Notes: generated by a model from the letters alone, not told the origin. A DNA stretch of 55,424 nt from Bacteroidota bacterium (GCA_947475165.1 CANJLD010000025.1:1-55424), one strand, 5' to 3'. Shown: positions 1 through 9,042, counted from the first letter of the stretch. Numbers and translations are program-made.

Positions 1-313
1 CCCGTAACACCAGTCACACCAACATTCCCTTGTATACCTTGTGGACCGGTGTCGCCCATTGCACCGGTGGCTCCGGTGTTTCCTGTGTTGCCTTGAACAC
101 CCGTAGCTCCTGTATCACCGGTTGCGCCTGTATTACCCGTTGCTCCTACAGCTCCAGTATCACCGGTTACGCCTGTGGCTCCATTATTTCCTGTTGCACC
201 CGTAACACCAGTCACACCAACATTCCCTTGAATACCTTGTGGACCGGTGTCGCCTGTTGCTCCGGTAGCTCCGGTGTTTCCTGTGTTGCCTTGAACACCC
301 GTGGCTCCTGCAA
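1..313. repeat. 198-bp direct duplication inside the collagen-like region
   Basis: The sequence starting at 1 (CCCGTAACACCAGTCACACC) recurs at 199 and stays nearly identical for about 110 bp with a handful of substitutions. The offset of 198 bp equals 66 codons, or 22 Gly-X-Y triplets, so the reading frame and triple-helix register are kept. Confidence 0.8.
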
Positions 314-911
314 TGCCATTTGCCCCCACATCTCCTGCAATACCAATATTCCACGCTGAATAAGTTCCGCTTCCAATTGTTCTGTCTACATTAATTGTTA
401 GCAGAACTCCGTTGTATGAAGTAACAACACCTTCTAGGTAATTACTCGCAGTATTAGAAATTCTTGCTCGGTCATTTGGCAAATAAGCTAAGCCTGTTTG
501 TGTAAGAAATGTTTTACTGCCAAGACCAATTGTGTTTTGCGTGGTTGATGTTGCCAGATAACCCGGCCCATCTATTCCATCAGTTCCATCTATTCCCTGA
601 GGACCGGTAGCACCTGTTGGGCCAGCTATGCCTCCGTTACCACATAAAGCAACCCAGCCGATTGTTCCGTAATAGTAAAAGCAGCCTAAAGTTGTATCAT
701 AAACCAACAACGAATTAGCCGGATTAACAATAGCTAAACGCTGCGTGGTTGTCATTCGCGGAACGAGTACACCTTTATTGGTTGACTTCATTTCCAATAA
801 TGAACTGGCATCTGGTGTGGTGGTTCCTATACCAACATTTTGATTCTGCGCAAAAACTGTATTTGACAATAGCAAAAACAGAAAAGCTATCAGGGTAGAA
901 CTTTTCCTCAT
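1..911 (-). CDS. Secreted collagen-like repeat protein (3' truncated by window edge)
   Basis: The minus-strand frame stays open from an ATG at 911 to the window edge, so the C-terminus is missing. Residues 1-22 form a signal peptide ending in VFAQ. Next comes a segment of about 70 residues with [20 protein letters not shown] and [12 protein letters not shown], a signature I know from many Bacteroidota surface proteins with phage tail-fibre-like organisation. A Gly-X-Y stretch ([10 protein letters not shown]) follows, then a short globular segment, then a long collagen-like run rich in GATG, GNTG and GDTGPQG. Positions 1-115 and 199-313 are near-identical DNA copies, 198 bp apart (66 residues), so the collagen part grows by in-frame duplication. 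It is probably a cell-surface fibre or adhesin. The sorting or anchoring domain, if any, lies outside the window. Confidence 0.85.
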   Translation of the reverse strand, partial: MRKSSTLIAFLFLLLSNTVFAQNQNVGIGTTTPDASSLLEMKSTNKGVLVPRMTTTQRLAIVNPANSLLVYDTTLGCFYYYGTIGWVALCGNGGIAGPTGATGPQGIDGTDGIDGPGYLATSTTQNTIGLGSKTFLTQTGLAYLPNDRARISNTASNYLEGVVTSYNGVLLTINVDRTIGSGTYSAWNIGIAGDVGANGIAGATGVQGNTGNTGATGATGDTGPQGIQGNVGVTGVTGATGNNGATGVTGDTGAVGATGNTGATGDTGATGVQGNTGNTGATGAMGDTGPQGIQGNVGVTGVT

Positions 912-956
912 ACAACTAAAATTTAATAAATGAAAAACGTGTGTCCTTATATTCTA

Positions 957-2450
957 CTATCGCATCAAGGTAACATTCCCTTTTGCGGTTTTAGACTTTG
1001 CCCCCCCCGAAAACTGATACCTACATTGCCACGTATACACTTCCATTGGCTGGCGAATTCCCTGATAAACCCCGTCCCATCCTTCAAACGGGTCGCTGGT
1101 TTCATACACTTTTTCTCCCCACCGGTTATATACTTCCAAATTATACTTCACTAAATTCTTGTTCAATGCTCTGAAAAAATCGTTCACCCCATCTCCATTT
1201 GGAGAAAAAGCGGTTGGGATAAGAAGTTCAGGCGAAGACACTTTTACCACCAGCGAATCTGAAACACTGCAACCGGCATCATCAACTACTGTAATTAAAT
1301 ATTCGGTAGTTGTGCTTGGCGATGCATCCGGTGATTCGCAGTTGCTGCAGGTTAAGGTTGCCACCGGTGTCCAGTTGTAAGAAGCAACTGTTGCCGCACT
1401 GATAGTCGGGGTAAACGTTGTTGATTGTCCAAGCGAAAGTTCTACATCCGGTCCGGCATGAACAGTAAATTTCTTTCTTGCCAAAGCAAAAGGCTCCGGT
1501 TGAAAATCGCTTACACCAATAACGCTTACAGTTGACAATCCAAGACCGCTTCCTGCGGCTGATGTTCCCAGGTAATTCCAGCGGCTAGGAGAATCCCAGT
1601 GAGCCTGGTCTGTCCAATCTCCATCAGATGCTGGGTCGAAAAACATTTTTAGTGCAGCAGCATCGTTTCCCACTGAATGATACAACCGGTGATAGAATTC
1701 AGGATTCACTATGCACAAAATATCGTCCATAGTATTTACATTATAGCCATCGATGGTGGCATCGCCTTTTACAAGCATAGCTCCGTAGGTATTCGCGTTT
1801 GCTGCTACCGGAGTAAACTCCACCGGACGGAAAATACTTGGCGGATTGGTATACGAAGGCGAACCGGTAGGATAAATATAAGCACCGGTGGAATTTGTAC
1901 CGCGCGAAAGTTTACCGGTGTTGACAGAACTTACAAACCCGGTGTTCCATGTAATGGCAGTTGTACTTGGATTGCTCGCCAGCATTTCATTTACATCTGT
2001 TGCCAACTCTGCATCGTTCAGCACCAACAGACCGGAAGTAATGGCGTCAATATTCTGCTGACGCTTTACAACACTTCCTCCGCCAAGGTTTAAGTTATTG
2101 AAAGTAGTAACCGCGGTACCGGTGATAAATTGATTAGCACCATACATATCTACCCAACTGTTATTGCCGGTGTAAGAATTATTGTTTATCCAGTCACCGG
2201 TTAGGCGAATAGTGTCACCGGATGCGTTAATAGCACCATCGTTGGTGATGTTTCCTTCTACTACAATTGTTCCGGCATTGTCAATTACACCGGCTCCTGC
2301 AATTTGATAATTGTAAAGTGAATTCGTTTTCACAATCATAAAGCCGCCATCTTTCACATAAATATCTGCTCCATTGTTGCTGAACAACGACTGCGCAAAA
2401 GCTGCGCTTGCAGAGGTGAGGAGAAACAGAAAAATGTAAATTTTCTTCAT
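957..2450 (-). CDS. Secreted protein with T9SS type B (gliding motility-associated) sorting domain
   Basis: A protein of 497 residues from the ATG at 2450, chosen because it begins a clean signal peptide (MKKIYIFLFLLTSASAAFAQ); the frame extends upstream to 2510 without one. The middle is a low-complexity, beta-rich repeat-like region with no family I can name. A PKD/Ig-like segment (DVELSLGQSTTFTPTISAAT ... CSNCESPDASPSTTTEYLITV) follows at about residues 345-410. The C-terminus (PTAFSPNGDGVNDFF, NRWGEKVYE, GWDGVYQG, ending NVTLMR) is the type B sorting domain (TIGR04131/CHU_C). It is inferred to be exported by the type IX system and held at the cell surface. It is tandem with the next CHU_C protein upstream, separated by about 70 bp. 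Confidence 0.88.
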   Translation of the reverse strand: MKKIYIFLFLLTSASAAFAQSLFSNNGADIYVKDGGFMIVKTNSLYNYQIAGAGVIDNAGTIVVEGNITNDGAINASGDTIRLTGDWINNNSYTGNNSWVDMYGANQFITGTAVTTFNNLNLGGGSVVKRQQNIDAITSGLLVLNDAELATDVNEMLASNPSTTAITWNTGFVSSVNTGKLSRGTNSTGAYIYPTGSPSYTNPPSIFRPVEFTPVAANANTYGAMLVKGDATIDGYNVNTMDDILCIVNPEFYHRLYHSVGNDAAALKMFFDPASDGDWTDQAHWDSPSRWNYLGTSAAGSGLGLSTVSVIGVSDFQPEPFALARKKFTVHAGPDVELSLGQSTTFTPTISAATVASYNWTPVATLTCSNCESPDASPSTTTEYLITVVDDAGCSVSDSLVVKVSSPELLIPTAFSPNGDGVNDFFRALNKNLVKYNLEVYNRWGEKVYETSDPFEGWDGVYQGIRQPMEVYTWQCRYQFSGGAKSKTAKGNVTLMR

Positions 2451-2519
2451 GTGAAAAATTGTCCGTGTGTCAGGAGGGTTAAAACTAAGGTATTTTGAGC
2501 AAACTGTCACCGTTCTGGC

Positions 2520-4379
2520 TCAATTTAGCTTGGCACCTAAGGTCACTTCCTTCTTAAACCGTCTTACTTTACCTTGAAGATTGAATACTTCGAGATATAC
2601 TATGTAGATGCCGGTGCGGGCTTTTTGGTTGTCGTCATCAATGCCGTCCCACATTAATTTGCCTTCGCTGCCGAGTAGTTCGCTGCGGGCGAGTATTCTG
2701 ATTTCTCTTCCTTTAGTGTCATAAACTTTTGCGTTGAGCGCGTAGCCAGCTTCTGTAAATTTGTAATTGATGTAAGTGAAATCTTTTTCGCCATCGTTAT
2801 TGGGTGTAAAAACTTCGGGTTCAATTTTTATTTCATCACCTGTAATTCCGGTTTCGCTGAATTGCGAATTGCGATAGGTTGGTGTAGCAAAACCAACTGT
2901 AGATGCCGCGCTGTGCCAGTTGTTTTTATCCTGTGTGGGTTTGTTGTAATCAATGCGTTCGAGCGAAACTCCGTCTTCTATATCGAGCAAAGCGAAATGC
3001 CAATTGTGGTCGTAGGCGAGTGAATCAATGGCAAGTCCGCTGCTGTTTCGCAATACACAAATACTTTGGTTATCGTCATAATTAGGAAGTTGCGAAACTT
3101 CGAGAATGGCGGCTGGATTTTGCACCGAATAATTCTGCTGAATGTTACTTGCTTTTTCGGTAAGCACTACATAGTGTTCGGGAAGCAGCAAATAGGTTTG
3201 TGCCGTCAGTGGACTTGCCTTTTCCAGATAGGTGAGCGGGTCGCTGATATCATATTCGAAAATATCGAGTGATTTCAAGTCGATTACTTTGTTGCTACGG
3301 TTGTATAGTTCTACAAAATCGTAGCCACCGGTTGAGGGGTTAAAAAGAATTTCGTTGATAACAATATCGCCAGGCGCAGCTATATCCGGTAATGCAAATT
3401 GAAATGAATACGCATCCATGAGATTACCCGCCCCGTCTTTTACACCGGTTATAGTTAAGGTATAAACCGGTCCGCTTACAAATGCATTACTGAAGGCAAG
3501 ATTCACTAAACTTGAACTACCGGCAACAGCAAGAAATGGATTGCCGATAGAATTATCAATGGAGTAATTGCCGGTTGCCTGCGCGGTAGATAAATCTACC
3601 GGTTCCGAAAACGTTACATCAATAAGAGTATTCGAAGCCATATTCACACTTACTACCGTTGGCTTGGTGGTGTCTGCTACAATATTGCCTATGCTGAAAT
3701 CATCGAAGAAATAAAGGTTGTAGCGAGAGGCGGTGGAGTAATCGGCAACCACTCCAAAATAATTTGTAGCGGTAATGGTGTTATCGGTAAAACTTCCTTC
3801 GGCAGTAAAATTTGTTCCTCCGGTTTTATCGGCATATACATCCCAGGTGCCACCGGTGTGGCGAACAACACGAATGCGAACAGAATTAGTTGTTGAGCTG
3901 GTCATTATTCCGCTTACCCCTGTAAATACTTTTGTAGTAGTGCTTCCGTTCTGTCTGAAAATATCGAGTGAATCAGCAGCAGTTCCGCTTTCGCCAAATT
4001 GTATAAAGTAGCCGTTTAAGCTTCCTGATAAATCCTGCTGGTCGCTTACTAAAAATATGCGAACCTGATTGGTAGAGCTTGGATTAAAATCTAGCCGCAG
4101 CAGAAAATTCCATTCGGCAGAATCAATCAGTGTGTTTGCTGTAGCAAGATAAATTACACTTGATGCCTGAGGACCGTTACTATTGAGAATATTACCGGAA
4201 GCAGTAAAATCTGCCGTGTTGCCTACCCATGCAGGCGAGCCGGTAAAATCACCATCGCTGAAGTTATCGGTGAATTGTGCGAACGCGAGAAAAGGCGCAA
4301 ATGCAAATACAAGAGTTCTCGCGGAGGCGCGGAGAACGCGGAGAACAGGGAGAAAAAAATTATGCAAAAACATTCTCAT
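2520..4379 (-). CDS. Secreted lamin-tail/CHU_C-domain surface protein
   Basis: A protein of 619 residues. A hydrophobic N-terminus ends in FLAFAQ (about residue 35). The unusual Arg-rich part before it (VLRVLRASART) is the translation of a dispersed intergenic repeat, so the true leader may have been remodelled. Residues about 36-230 are jelly-roll/beta-rich. An Ig-like bacterial domain (TKPTVVSVNMASNTLIDVTF) follows, then a lamin-tail domain (DIVINEILFNPS ... FVELYNRS) at about 335-460. The C-terminal EVFTPNNDGEKDFTYINYKF ... GIYIVYLEVF is a FlgD/CHU_C-like T9SS sorting module. Lamin-tail domains in Bacteroidota are often linked to secreted nucleases or surface adhesins; here I see no catalytic domain. 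Likely a T9SS cargo. Confidence 0.85.
   Translation of the reverse strand: MRMFLHNFFLPVLRVLRASARTLVFAFAPFLAFAQFTDNFSDGDFTGSPAWVGNTADFTASGNILNSNGPQASSVIYLATANTLIDSAEWNFLLRLDFNPSSTNQVRIFLVSDQQDLSGSLNGYFIQFGESGTAADSLDIFRQNGSTTTKVFTGVSGIMTSSTTNSVRIRVVRHTGGTWDVYADKTGGTNFTAEGSFTDNTITATNYFGVVADYSTASRYNLYFFDDFSIGNIVADTTKPTVVSVNMASNTLIDVTFSEPVDLSTAQATGNYSIDNSIGNPFLAVAGSSSLVNLAFSNAFVSGPVYTLTITGVKDGAGNLMDAYSFQFALPDIAAPGDIVINEILFNPSTGGYDFVELYNRSNKVIDLKSLDIFEYDISDPLTYLEKASPLTAQTYLLLPEHYVVLTEKASNIQQNYSVQNPAAILEVSQLPNYDDNQSICVLRNSSGLAIDSLAYDHNWHFALLDIEDGVSLERIDYNKPTQDKNNWHSAASTVGFATPTYRNSQFSETGITGDEIKIEPEVFTPNNDGEKDFTYINYKFTEAGYALNAKVYDTKGREIRILARSELLGSEGKLMWDGIDDDNQKARTGIYIVYLEVFNLQGKVRRFKKEVTLGAKLN
4310..4356. 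repeat. Dispersed 'GCGGAG' repeat within the signal-peptide coding region
   Basis: The text here repeats GCGGAG three times (GCGGAGGCGCGGAGAACGCG and onward). I recognise this as a common Bacteroidota intergenic dispersed repeat. It lies inside the first 25 codons of the lamin-tail gene, where it encodes VLRVLRASAR. Confidence 0.55.
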
Positions 4380-4424
4380 GGAACTCTAATATAGATTTTA
4401 TTCGCACTCTCAAAATTAAATACC

Positions 4425-5414
4425 ATGAAAGTAGCCGTAGTAGGTGCCACCGGTTTGGTGGGAACAAAAATGTTGCAGGTGTTGGCCGAAAGAAATTTTC
4501 CGGTAACCGAATTAATTCCCGTGGCTAGTGAGAGAAGTGTGGGCAAGATGGTTTCGTTTAAGGGAAAGGATTATCCGGTAGTAAGTTTTCAAACTGCGCT
4601 GGACATGAAACCTAACGTGGCAATTTTTTCTGCCGGTGGTACTACTTCTAAAGAGTTGGCACCAAAGTTTGCCGCTATCGGTTGCACTGTAATTGATAAT
4701 TCTTCAGCTTGGAGAATGGAACCGGGTGTTCCGCTGGTGGTGCCTGAGGTAAACGCGCATGTGCTTACCGCTAACGATAAAATTATTGCCAACCCTAATT
4801 GCAGCACTATACAAATGGTGGTGGTGCTTAAGCCGCTGCACGATAAATACAAAATTAAGCGCGTGGTTGTCTCTACTTACCAAAGCGTAACCGGTACCGG
4901 TAAAAAAGCAGTTGACCAAATGATGAACGAGCGCGCAGGCATTAAGGGTGAAATGGCTTATGCGTATCAAATTGATATGAACGCTCTGCCGCATATTGAT
5001 GTGTTCCTCGATAACGGTTACACCAAAGAGGAAATGAAAATGGTGCACGAAACCAAAAAAATAATGGGCGATGATTCTATTCGCGTTACAGCTACTACCG
5101 TTCGCATTCCCACTATTGGCGGACATAGCGAGAGCGTGAACATTGAGTTTGAAAATGATTTTGATGTAGATGAAGTGCGCACTTTGCTTGCGGCATCACC
5201 GGGGGTGGTTGTTGTGGACGATGTAAAGAACCTGAAATACCCGATGCCGATACACGCGCACGATAAGGACGATACTTTTGTGGGGCGCATTCGCAGAGAT
5301 GAAAGCCAAGCTAATACGCTCAACTGCTGGATAGTTAGCGACAACCTACGCAAAGGTGCCGCCACTAATGCCGTGCAGATTGCGGAGTATCTTTTAGAAA
5401 AACACCTCCTCTAA
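4425..5414 (+). CDS. asd: Aspartate-semialdehyde dehydrogenase
   Basis: Catalyses NADPH-dependent reduction of aspartyl-4-phosphate to aspartate semialdehyde, the branch point for lysine/diaminopimelate, threonine and methionine synthesis; cytosolic. The 329-residue length is normal. The N-terminal nucleotide-binding motif GATGLVG is at residues 7-13, the catalytic cysteine is C126 in NPNCSTIQ, and the substrate-binding region RIPTIGGHSE is visible later. It stands alone between divergent secreted-protein genes. The last residues (KHLL) and the stop codon are contributed by a dispersed palindromic repeat (5401-5441) that has replaced the native end; the same element ends the gene at 8973. Confidence 0.97.
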   Translation: MKVAVVGATGLVGTKMLQVLAERNFPVTELIPVASERSVGKMVSFKGKDYPVVSFQTALDMKPNVAIFSAGGTTSKELAPKFAAIGCTVIDNSSAWRMEPGVPLVVPEVNAHVLTANDKIIANPNCSTIQMVVVLKPLHDKYKIKRVVVSTYQSVTGTGKKAVDQMMNERAGIKGEMAYAYQIDMNALPHIDVFLDNGYTKEEMKMVHETKKIMGDDSIRVTATTVRIPTIGGHSESVNIEFENDFDVDEVRTLLAASPGVVVVDDVKNLKYPMPIHAHDKDDTFVGRIRRDESQANTLNCWIVSDNLRKGAATNAVQIAEYLLEKHLL

Positions 5415-5441
5415 ATCTCCTCCGAAGGAGGAGACTTAAAT
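5401..5441. repeat. Palindromic dispersed repeat forming the end of asd
   Basis: An 8-bp stem (TCTCCTCC/GGAGGAGA, loop GAA) preceded by AAAAACACCTCCTCTAAA. It matches the element at 8952-8998 (stem TCCTCTCC/GGAGAGGA) in layout and flanks, including the AAAACACCTC start and the GACTT(T)AAA end. It may also act as a weak terminator. Confidence 0.7.
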
Positions 5442-5452
5442 ACAATAGTCTT

Positions 5453-5959
5453 TTACAAATTCTTATCGCTCTTTAAAACAGAGCCGGGGCTAACCGGTGC
5501 GGGTTTTACCGGTGGGGTGTTATCTTCTGCCAGATACCAGGTGGTGGTTCTTCCTAAAAACGGCATACCGAAAATATAGCCGCGGAGCTCCAGTTTGTCG
5601 GGGTCTTTTAAGGTCATTTTGCAGCTGTAATAATTGCCGTGGGTGGGGTCGTAAATTTTGCCGCTTACTATTTCGGTGGCTGATTTTTTTTCTAAGCCGC
5701 TGATGATGGGCAGGCCTAACCAGGGTTGGTTGCGCTTGGTTTGGTCAGGGTTCTTTTTGTCTATAAGGGGTTTGCCGTTTACTATGCCTTTTTTTAGCCA
5801 AACTATTTTGCCCTTGTAAGTGCCATCGGGTGCTAAATAGATTTGCACTTTCGAGTCGCCCTCTGCGGTATACCATATTTTGCAGAACCGGTCCTGCGCT
5901 TGTGTAGCTAACGAAAGAGACAAAACGATGGTGAAGAGGAGAGGGAACTTTTTAATCAT
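5453..5959 (-). CDS. DUF2147 family secreted protein
   Basis: A 168-residue protein from the ATG at 5959, which gives a clean signal peptide (MIKKFPLLFTIVLSLSLATQ). The mature part matches my memory of DUF2147: GDSKVQIYLAPDGTYKGKIV early, LPIISGLEK centrally, and KIYDPTHGNYYSCKM followed by LRGYIFGMPFLGRTTTWYL. In that family the small beta-barrel is periplasmic or secreted and its biochemical role is not established. Downstream Pro-rich tail (TPPVKPAPVSPG). Convergent with asd. An in-frame start further upstream at 6007 would add a non-signal extension and is less likely. Confidence 0.85.
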   Translation of the reverse strand: MIKKFPLLFTIVLSLSLATQAQDRFCKIWYTAEGDSKVQIYLAPDGTYKGKIVWLKKGIVNGKPLIDKKNPDQTKRNQPWLGLPIISGLEKKSATEIVSGKIYDPTHGNYYSCKMTLKDPDKLELRGYIFGMPFLGRTTTWYLAEDNTPPVKPAPVSPGSVLKSDKNL

Positions 5960-6077
5960 TGATACTAAAACGGCTTTTTGAAATTTTATTTTAGAAGGAG
6001 CGCACAAAATACACTACTGCGCTTAATACCTGATTAAATTACTAAGGATGGGCGCGGTTGGATTTATTGCCGCGTGT

Positions 6078-6166
6078 TGTCATGCCGAGAAACGAGGCAT
6101 CTTGTATTTAGCTCTTGCCGGTAATACAAGATTTCTCACTTCGCAGAGCCTTCGTTCGAAATGACA
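6078..6166. repeat. Dispersed imperfect inverted repeat
   Basis: The element begins TGTCATGCCGAGAAACGAGG and ends with TCGTTCGAAATGACA; inner arms TCTTGTATT and AATACAAGA pair. A half copy (TGTCATGCCGTGGAACGAGG followed by CATCTTGTATTT) occurs at 10082-10113. Such ATGACA-ended palindromes are widespread between Bacteroidota genes. Confidence 0.7.
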
Positions 6167-6198
6167 AGCCCGTTGTATTTAATTTCTACTTTTAGTGC

Positions 6199-7353
6199 AT
6201 GAAGTTTTTTCGCCCGAAATTTCTTACCGCTTTATTGTTTTTGTTTTTTGCAGCTCATGTGCAAGCTGACCATTTACTTGGCGGCTATCTCTCTTACACA
6301 CATTTATCCGGCACTACTTATCAAATTAAACTAACTGTTTATCGCGACTGCAATTCCTCCACTCTTTTCGATGGAGATGCGAATTCTCCTATATCACATG
6401 CAGCTATTGGTGTCTTTCAATCAAACGGACAGACGCTAGGCACTTATGGATTGTTTAATCCTATTATTTCTTCAATTCCCGCTTTTTATGACTCTTCTTG
6501 CTCTAACCATAATACACATTATTGTATTGAAAAAGCCGTTTATATAGACACCATAAATTTCTTTTCCTTCTCTGATACTATTGCCTATACAATTGTTTAT
6601 CAACGTTGTTGTTTAAGTAGTTCCGTAATAAATATTAATAATATAGCCGATGTTGGTGAAACATTTTCCGCCACTATTCCGCCTACTAATTTGTTTGTTA
6701 ACAGCAGCCCCACTTTCGATAATTTTCCATCTGTTCTTTATTATGTGAACTTCCCACTTACCTATCTTGTTTTGGCAAGTGATGCAGATGGCGATTCATT
6801 GGAATATGCGCTTTGCGCTCCTTATGAAGGCGCTAATGGGTCTGACCCTTCACCACCACCGTTTCCTCCACCCTATGTGAATATGAGCTGGGCTCCTCCT
6901 TACACAATAAATAATCTGATGGGAGGAATACCATTAGCAATAGATAGTCTGGCAGGAATAATAACAGCCACGCCTAATACGATTGGAAGTTTTGTTGTGG
7001 GCGTACGGGTCAAAGAATTCAGAAGCGGACAACTAATAAATACCAGCATCATAAATCTCATGTTCAATATTGACCATTGCGTTGCACCAAGTTCTATTGC
7101 CTCTGCATCTGGATTAGGCTTCACTCTCTACCCCAACCCCGCCACCGATGAACTAACCATTACCACCGAAAACCGAACACCGGTTGATATCTATATATAT
7201 GATATGCTCGGCAATTGTGTGCTGAGCCATAAAAACTTTTCGGGTAACATGATTAGCTTAAAAGTTAATCATCTCCCGCCCGGCTATTACCTGCTTAAGC
7301 TTACCGACCAGCACGGTCTTTCTTCCTCTAAGGGCTTTATTATTGCCCGCTGA
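6199..7353 (+). CDS. T9SS type A sorting-domain protein
   Basis: A 384-residue protein with a signal peptide (residues 1-23, ending HVQA) followed by DHLLGGYLSYTHLSGTTYQI, an N-terminal motif common to Bacteroidota surface proteins of the 'DHxxGxExxY' kind with KLTVYRDCN next. The centre has a cadherin/PKD-like stretch (DGDSLEYALCAP) and a Pro-rich loop. The C-terminal 75 residues (YPNPATDELTITTE ... YDMLGN ... LPPGYYLLKL) form the classic type A sorting domain (TIGR04183). Predicted to be secreted by the T9SS and attached to the surface. No enzymatic domain is seen. A strong terminator follows 100 bp downstream. Confidence 0.88.
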   Translation: MKFFRPKFLTALLFLFFAAHVQADHLLGGYLSYTHLSGTTYQIKLTVYRDCNSSTLFDGDANSPISHAAIGVFQSNGQTLGTYGLFNPIISSIPAFYDSSCSNHNTHYCIEKAVYIDTINFFSFSDTIAYTIVYQRCCLSSSVININNIADVGETFSATIPPTNLFVNSSPTFDNFPSVLYYVNFPLTYLVLASDADGDSLEYALCAPYEGANGSDPSPPPFPPPYVNMSWAPPYTINNLMGGIPLAIDSLAGIITATPNTIGSFVVGVRVKEFRSGQLINTSIINLMFNIDHCVAPSSIASASGLGFTLYPNPATDELTITTENRTPVDIYIYDMLGNCVLSHKNFSGNMISLKVNHLPPGYYLLKLTDQHGLSSSKGFIIAR

Positions 7354-7454
7354 TAACCGACTTTAAAGTCAGCCTCTTAATTTTTTCAGCCAATATTCTG
7401 TTACATAATTATGTAACAAAAACAGTTTTCCTGCCGCCCATAAAATTTTTTGGC

Positions 7455-7486
7455 AAACACGACTGCATTATAATGCAGTCGTGTTT
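7455..7486 (+). terminator. Perfect 16-bp inverted repeat with T-rich tail
   Basis: AAACACGACTGCATTA is followed directly by its exact reverse complement and then GTTTT. It sits about 100 bp after the stop of the type A sorting protein and before the 21-bp array, so it is a likely Rho-independent terminator. Confidence 0.75.
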
Positions 7487-7536
7487 GTTTTAACAAATTG
7501 GTTTCGTGATAGGTTTAAAGGAATGATTGCTCCTTT

Positions 7537-8025
7537 TTAATACAATAAATACAAGTATCTAATTAATTTCATTAGGTATTTGTTTATTTCCATTAAGTAT
7601 TTAAAATAGCCTTTTAAGTATACAAACAATTACTTTACTTTCCTATTATAAACCATTTAGTATTTAATATTAAATATTTAGTATTTATTAAATTACTTAA
7701 AGTGTTTAATTAATAATATTAAGCATCTAATTTATTCTTCTTGTTTTCTAATTAATTCTTTTTAGTTTTTAATAAATTTCTTCTTCAGTTTTTAATAAAT
7801 ACTTCGTAGTTTTAAATAAACAAGTAACGGCTTTAATTACATACTTTATTTCTTTTTATAAATTATTAGTATATTTTAATAAATACTTTACATATTTATT
7901 AATGTAGTAAATAGTTTATTTTAAATACACAGTGTTTTATCTCACGCTCTTTATATTATTCTATAAATACTTAAAAGTTTGTTTTATAGAATTTATAGTT
8001 TAAACTTGATACTTAAATTTAATTA
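7537..8025 (+). repeat. 21-bp-period degenerate tandem array 1 (AT-rich)
   Basis: Related T/A blocks start at 7558, 7600, 7642, 7663, 7684, 7705, 7726, 7747, 7768, 7789, 7810, 7831, 7852, 7873, 7894 and 7915, all multiples of 21 bp apart (for example TCTAATTAATT, TTTAATAAATTT, TTTTAAATAAA). A second anchor AGTAT recurs at 7554, 7596, 7617, 7659 and 7680. At least 18 units keep exact phase to about 7935; up to 8025 the phase is plausible but weak. The array runs almost into the ATG at 8032. No gene or promoter is otherwise evident in this 680-bp intergenic stretch apart from the terminator at its start. Confidence 0.85.
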
Positions 8026-8031
8026 CAAATA

Positions 8032-8973
8032 ATGAAAGCACAACGCATTTTTAAAGGTCCGGATATTGATATGATGAGTGCTAACCGCGCCATGGCTGTT
8101 AGTTTCGAGTCAGCTATTGCAGATTTTACTGCCATAGACCCTTCGCTGAACGCCACTTTTCTTGCCGATTGGAAAGCACTAAGAGAAATTGTGTGGGGCA
8201 TGGAAGATGATGAATCGGAAGTACTTGAAGGAGAGGTATTGATGGGGGTGGCGCAAGGTGCGCTGGAAAAATGCCAGATAAAGTATATTGAAGTAAAGTA
8301 TTATGCAGGCAGGGCGTTTCCTAACAACAAAGAGGCGCGCAAGGAGTTTGGCGAGGGCGTTTACAGCAAGGTGCGCAAGAGCCCGCTTAAGATGGTGCAG
8401 TTTATGGAAACCCTGCATGGCGTGGCTACCAAATATAAAACGCAGCTTATTGCGCAGCACTACACACAAGCGGCTATTGACGAAATTGCCACGCTTACCG
8501 CTGAACTGCGCACCGATAATCAGGCGCAGCAATTGAAAAAGAAAGAACGCCCCACCGAAACGCGCAACCGCATTGAGCAGCTAAACACCTACTATGGTTT
8601 CGGGCAACGGGTGGCTGCGGTGGCACCGGTTGTGTACCGCAACGATTTTGTAAGGCGAAGCCACTTTCTGTTGGCAGAACGGCAACATCCGAAGGTAACT
8701 AAAAGTTGGTTTACGCTCCCTGCTAACAGCACCCACAAAACTGCGCTGCCTAAGTTGCTGAAGAAATTCAACGTAACGCTCACCAACCAAAGCAAAGAAA
8801 CCATAGACTACTGGAAGGCCGATAACATAAACGAAGCACCGGCAGAGATAAAACAACTAACCGGTGGCGAAGTAATACCGGTAACGGCAGAATATCCGGC
8901 AAAGAAGTTTTTGGTAGTAGAAAACAACACACACAAATCAATTAGAGTTATGCTTACAAAACACCTCTCCTAA
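8032..8973 (+). CDS. Hypothetical protein preceded by a 21-bp array
   Basis: A 313-residue protein of no family I recognise. There is no signal peptide or membrane segment. Residues 1-190 look alpha-helical and charged, with many Lys/Arg/Glu and a Trp-bearing motif (LADWKALREIVWGMEDDE). The rest (about 190-313) has shorter, more beta-like segments ending KKFLVVENNTHKSIRVML. The ATG follows the array directly. The last residues (TKHLS) and the stop come from a dispersed repeat. G+C is higher than the array, and ACCGGT sites (8622, 8861, 8877) suggest a long-resident gene. It is comparable in size, domain layout and leader to the gene at 47470, although I see no convincing residue-level similarity. 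Confidence 0.75.
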   Translation: MKAQRIFKGPDIDMMSANRAMAVSFESAIADFTAIDPSLNATFLADWKALREIVWGMEDDESEVLEGEVLMGVAQGALEKCQIKYIEVKYYAGRAFPNNKEARKEFGEGVYSKVRKSPLKMVQFMETLHGVATKYKTQLIAQHYTQAAIDEIATLTAELRTDNQAQQLKKKERPTETRNRIEQLNTYYGFGQRVAAVAPVVYRNDFVRRSHFLLAERQHPKVTKSWFTLPANSTHKTALPKLLKKFNVTLTNQSKETIDYWKADNINEAPAEIKQLTGGEVIPVTAEYPAKKFLVVENNTHKSIRVMLTKHLS

Positions 8974-8998
8974 ATCCTCTCCGAAGGAGAGGACTTTA
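8952..8998. repeat. Palindromic dispersed repeat forming the end of the hypothetical gene
   Basis: Same family as 5401-5441: AAAACACCTCTCCTAAATCC, then stem TCCTCTCC/GGAGAGGA around GAA, then CTTTAAA. The stop codon TAA at 8971-8973 lies inside it. Confidence 0.7.
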
Positions 8999-9000
8999 AA

Positions 9001-9032
9001 TGCAAACAGCCCACTAATGTGGGCTGTTTGCA
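9001..9032. terminator. Strong hairpin, probable terminator
   Basis: A perfect 14-bp stem (TGCAAACAGCCCAC / GTGGGCTGTTTGCA) with a TAAT loop, followed by TTTT. It lies between the convergent hypothetical gene and the PfkB kinase and may serve both. Confidence 0.8.
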
Positions 9033-9042
9033 TTTTGGCCTT

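Noticed and set aside
4183-4389. Plus-strand frames overlapping the lamin-tail gene
   Set aside because: They mirror the coding strand of a well-supported gene and the GCGGAG repeat.
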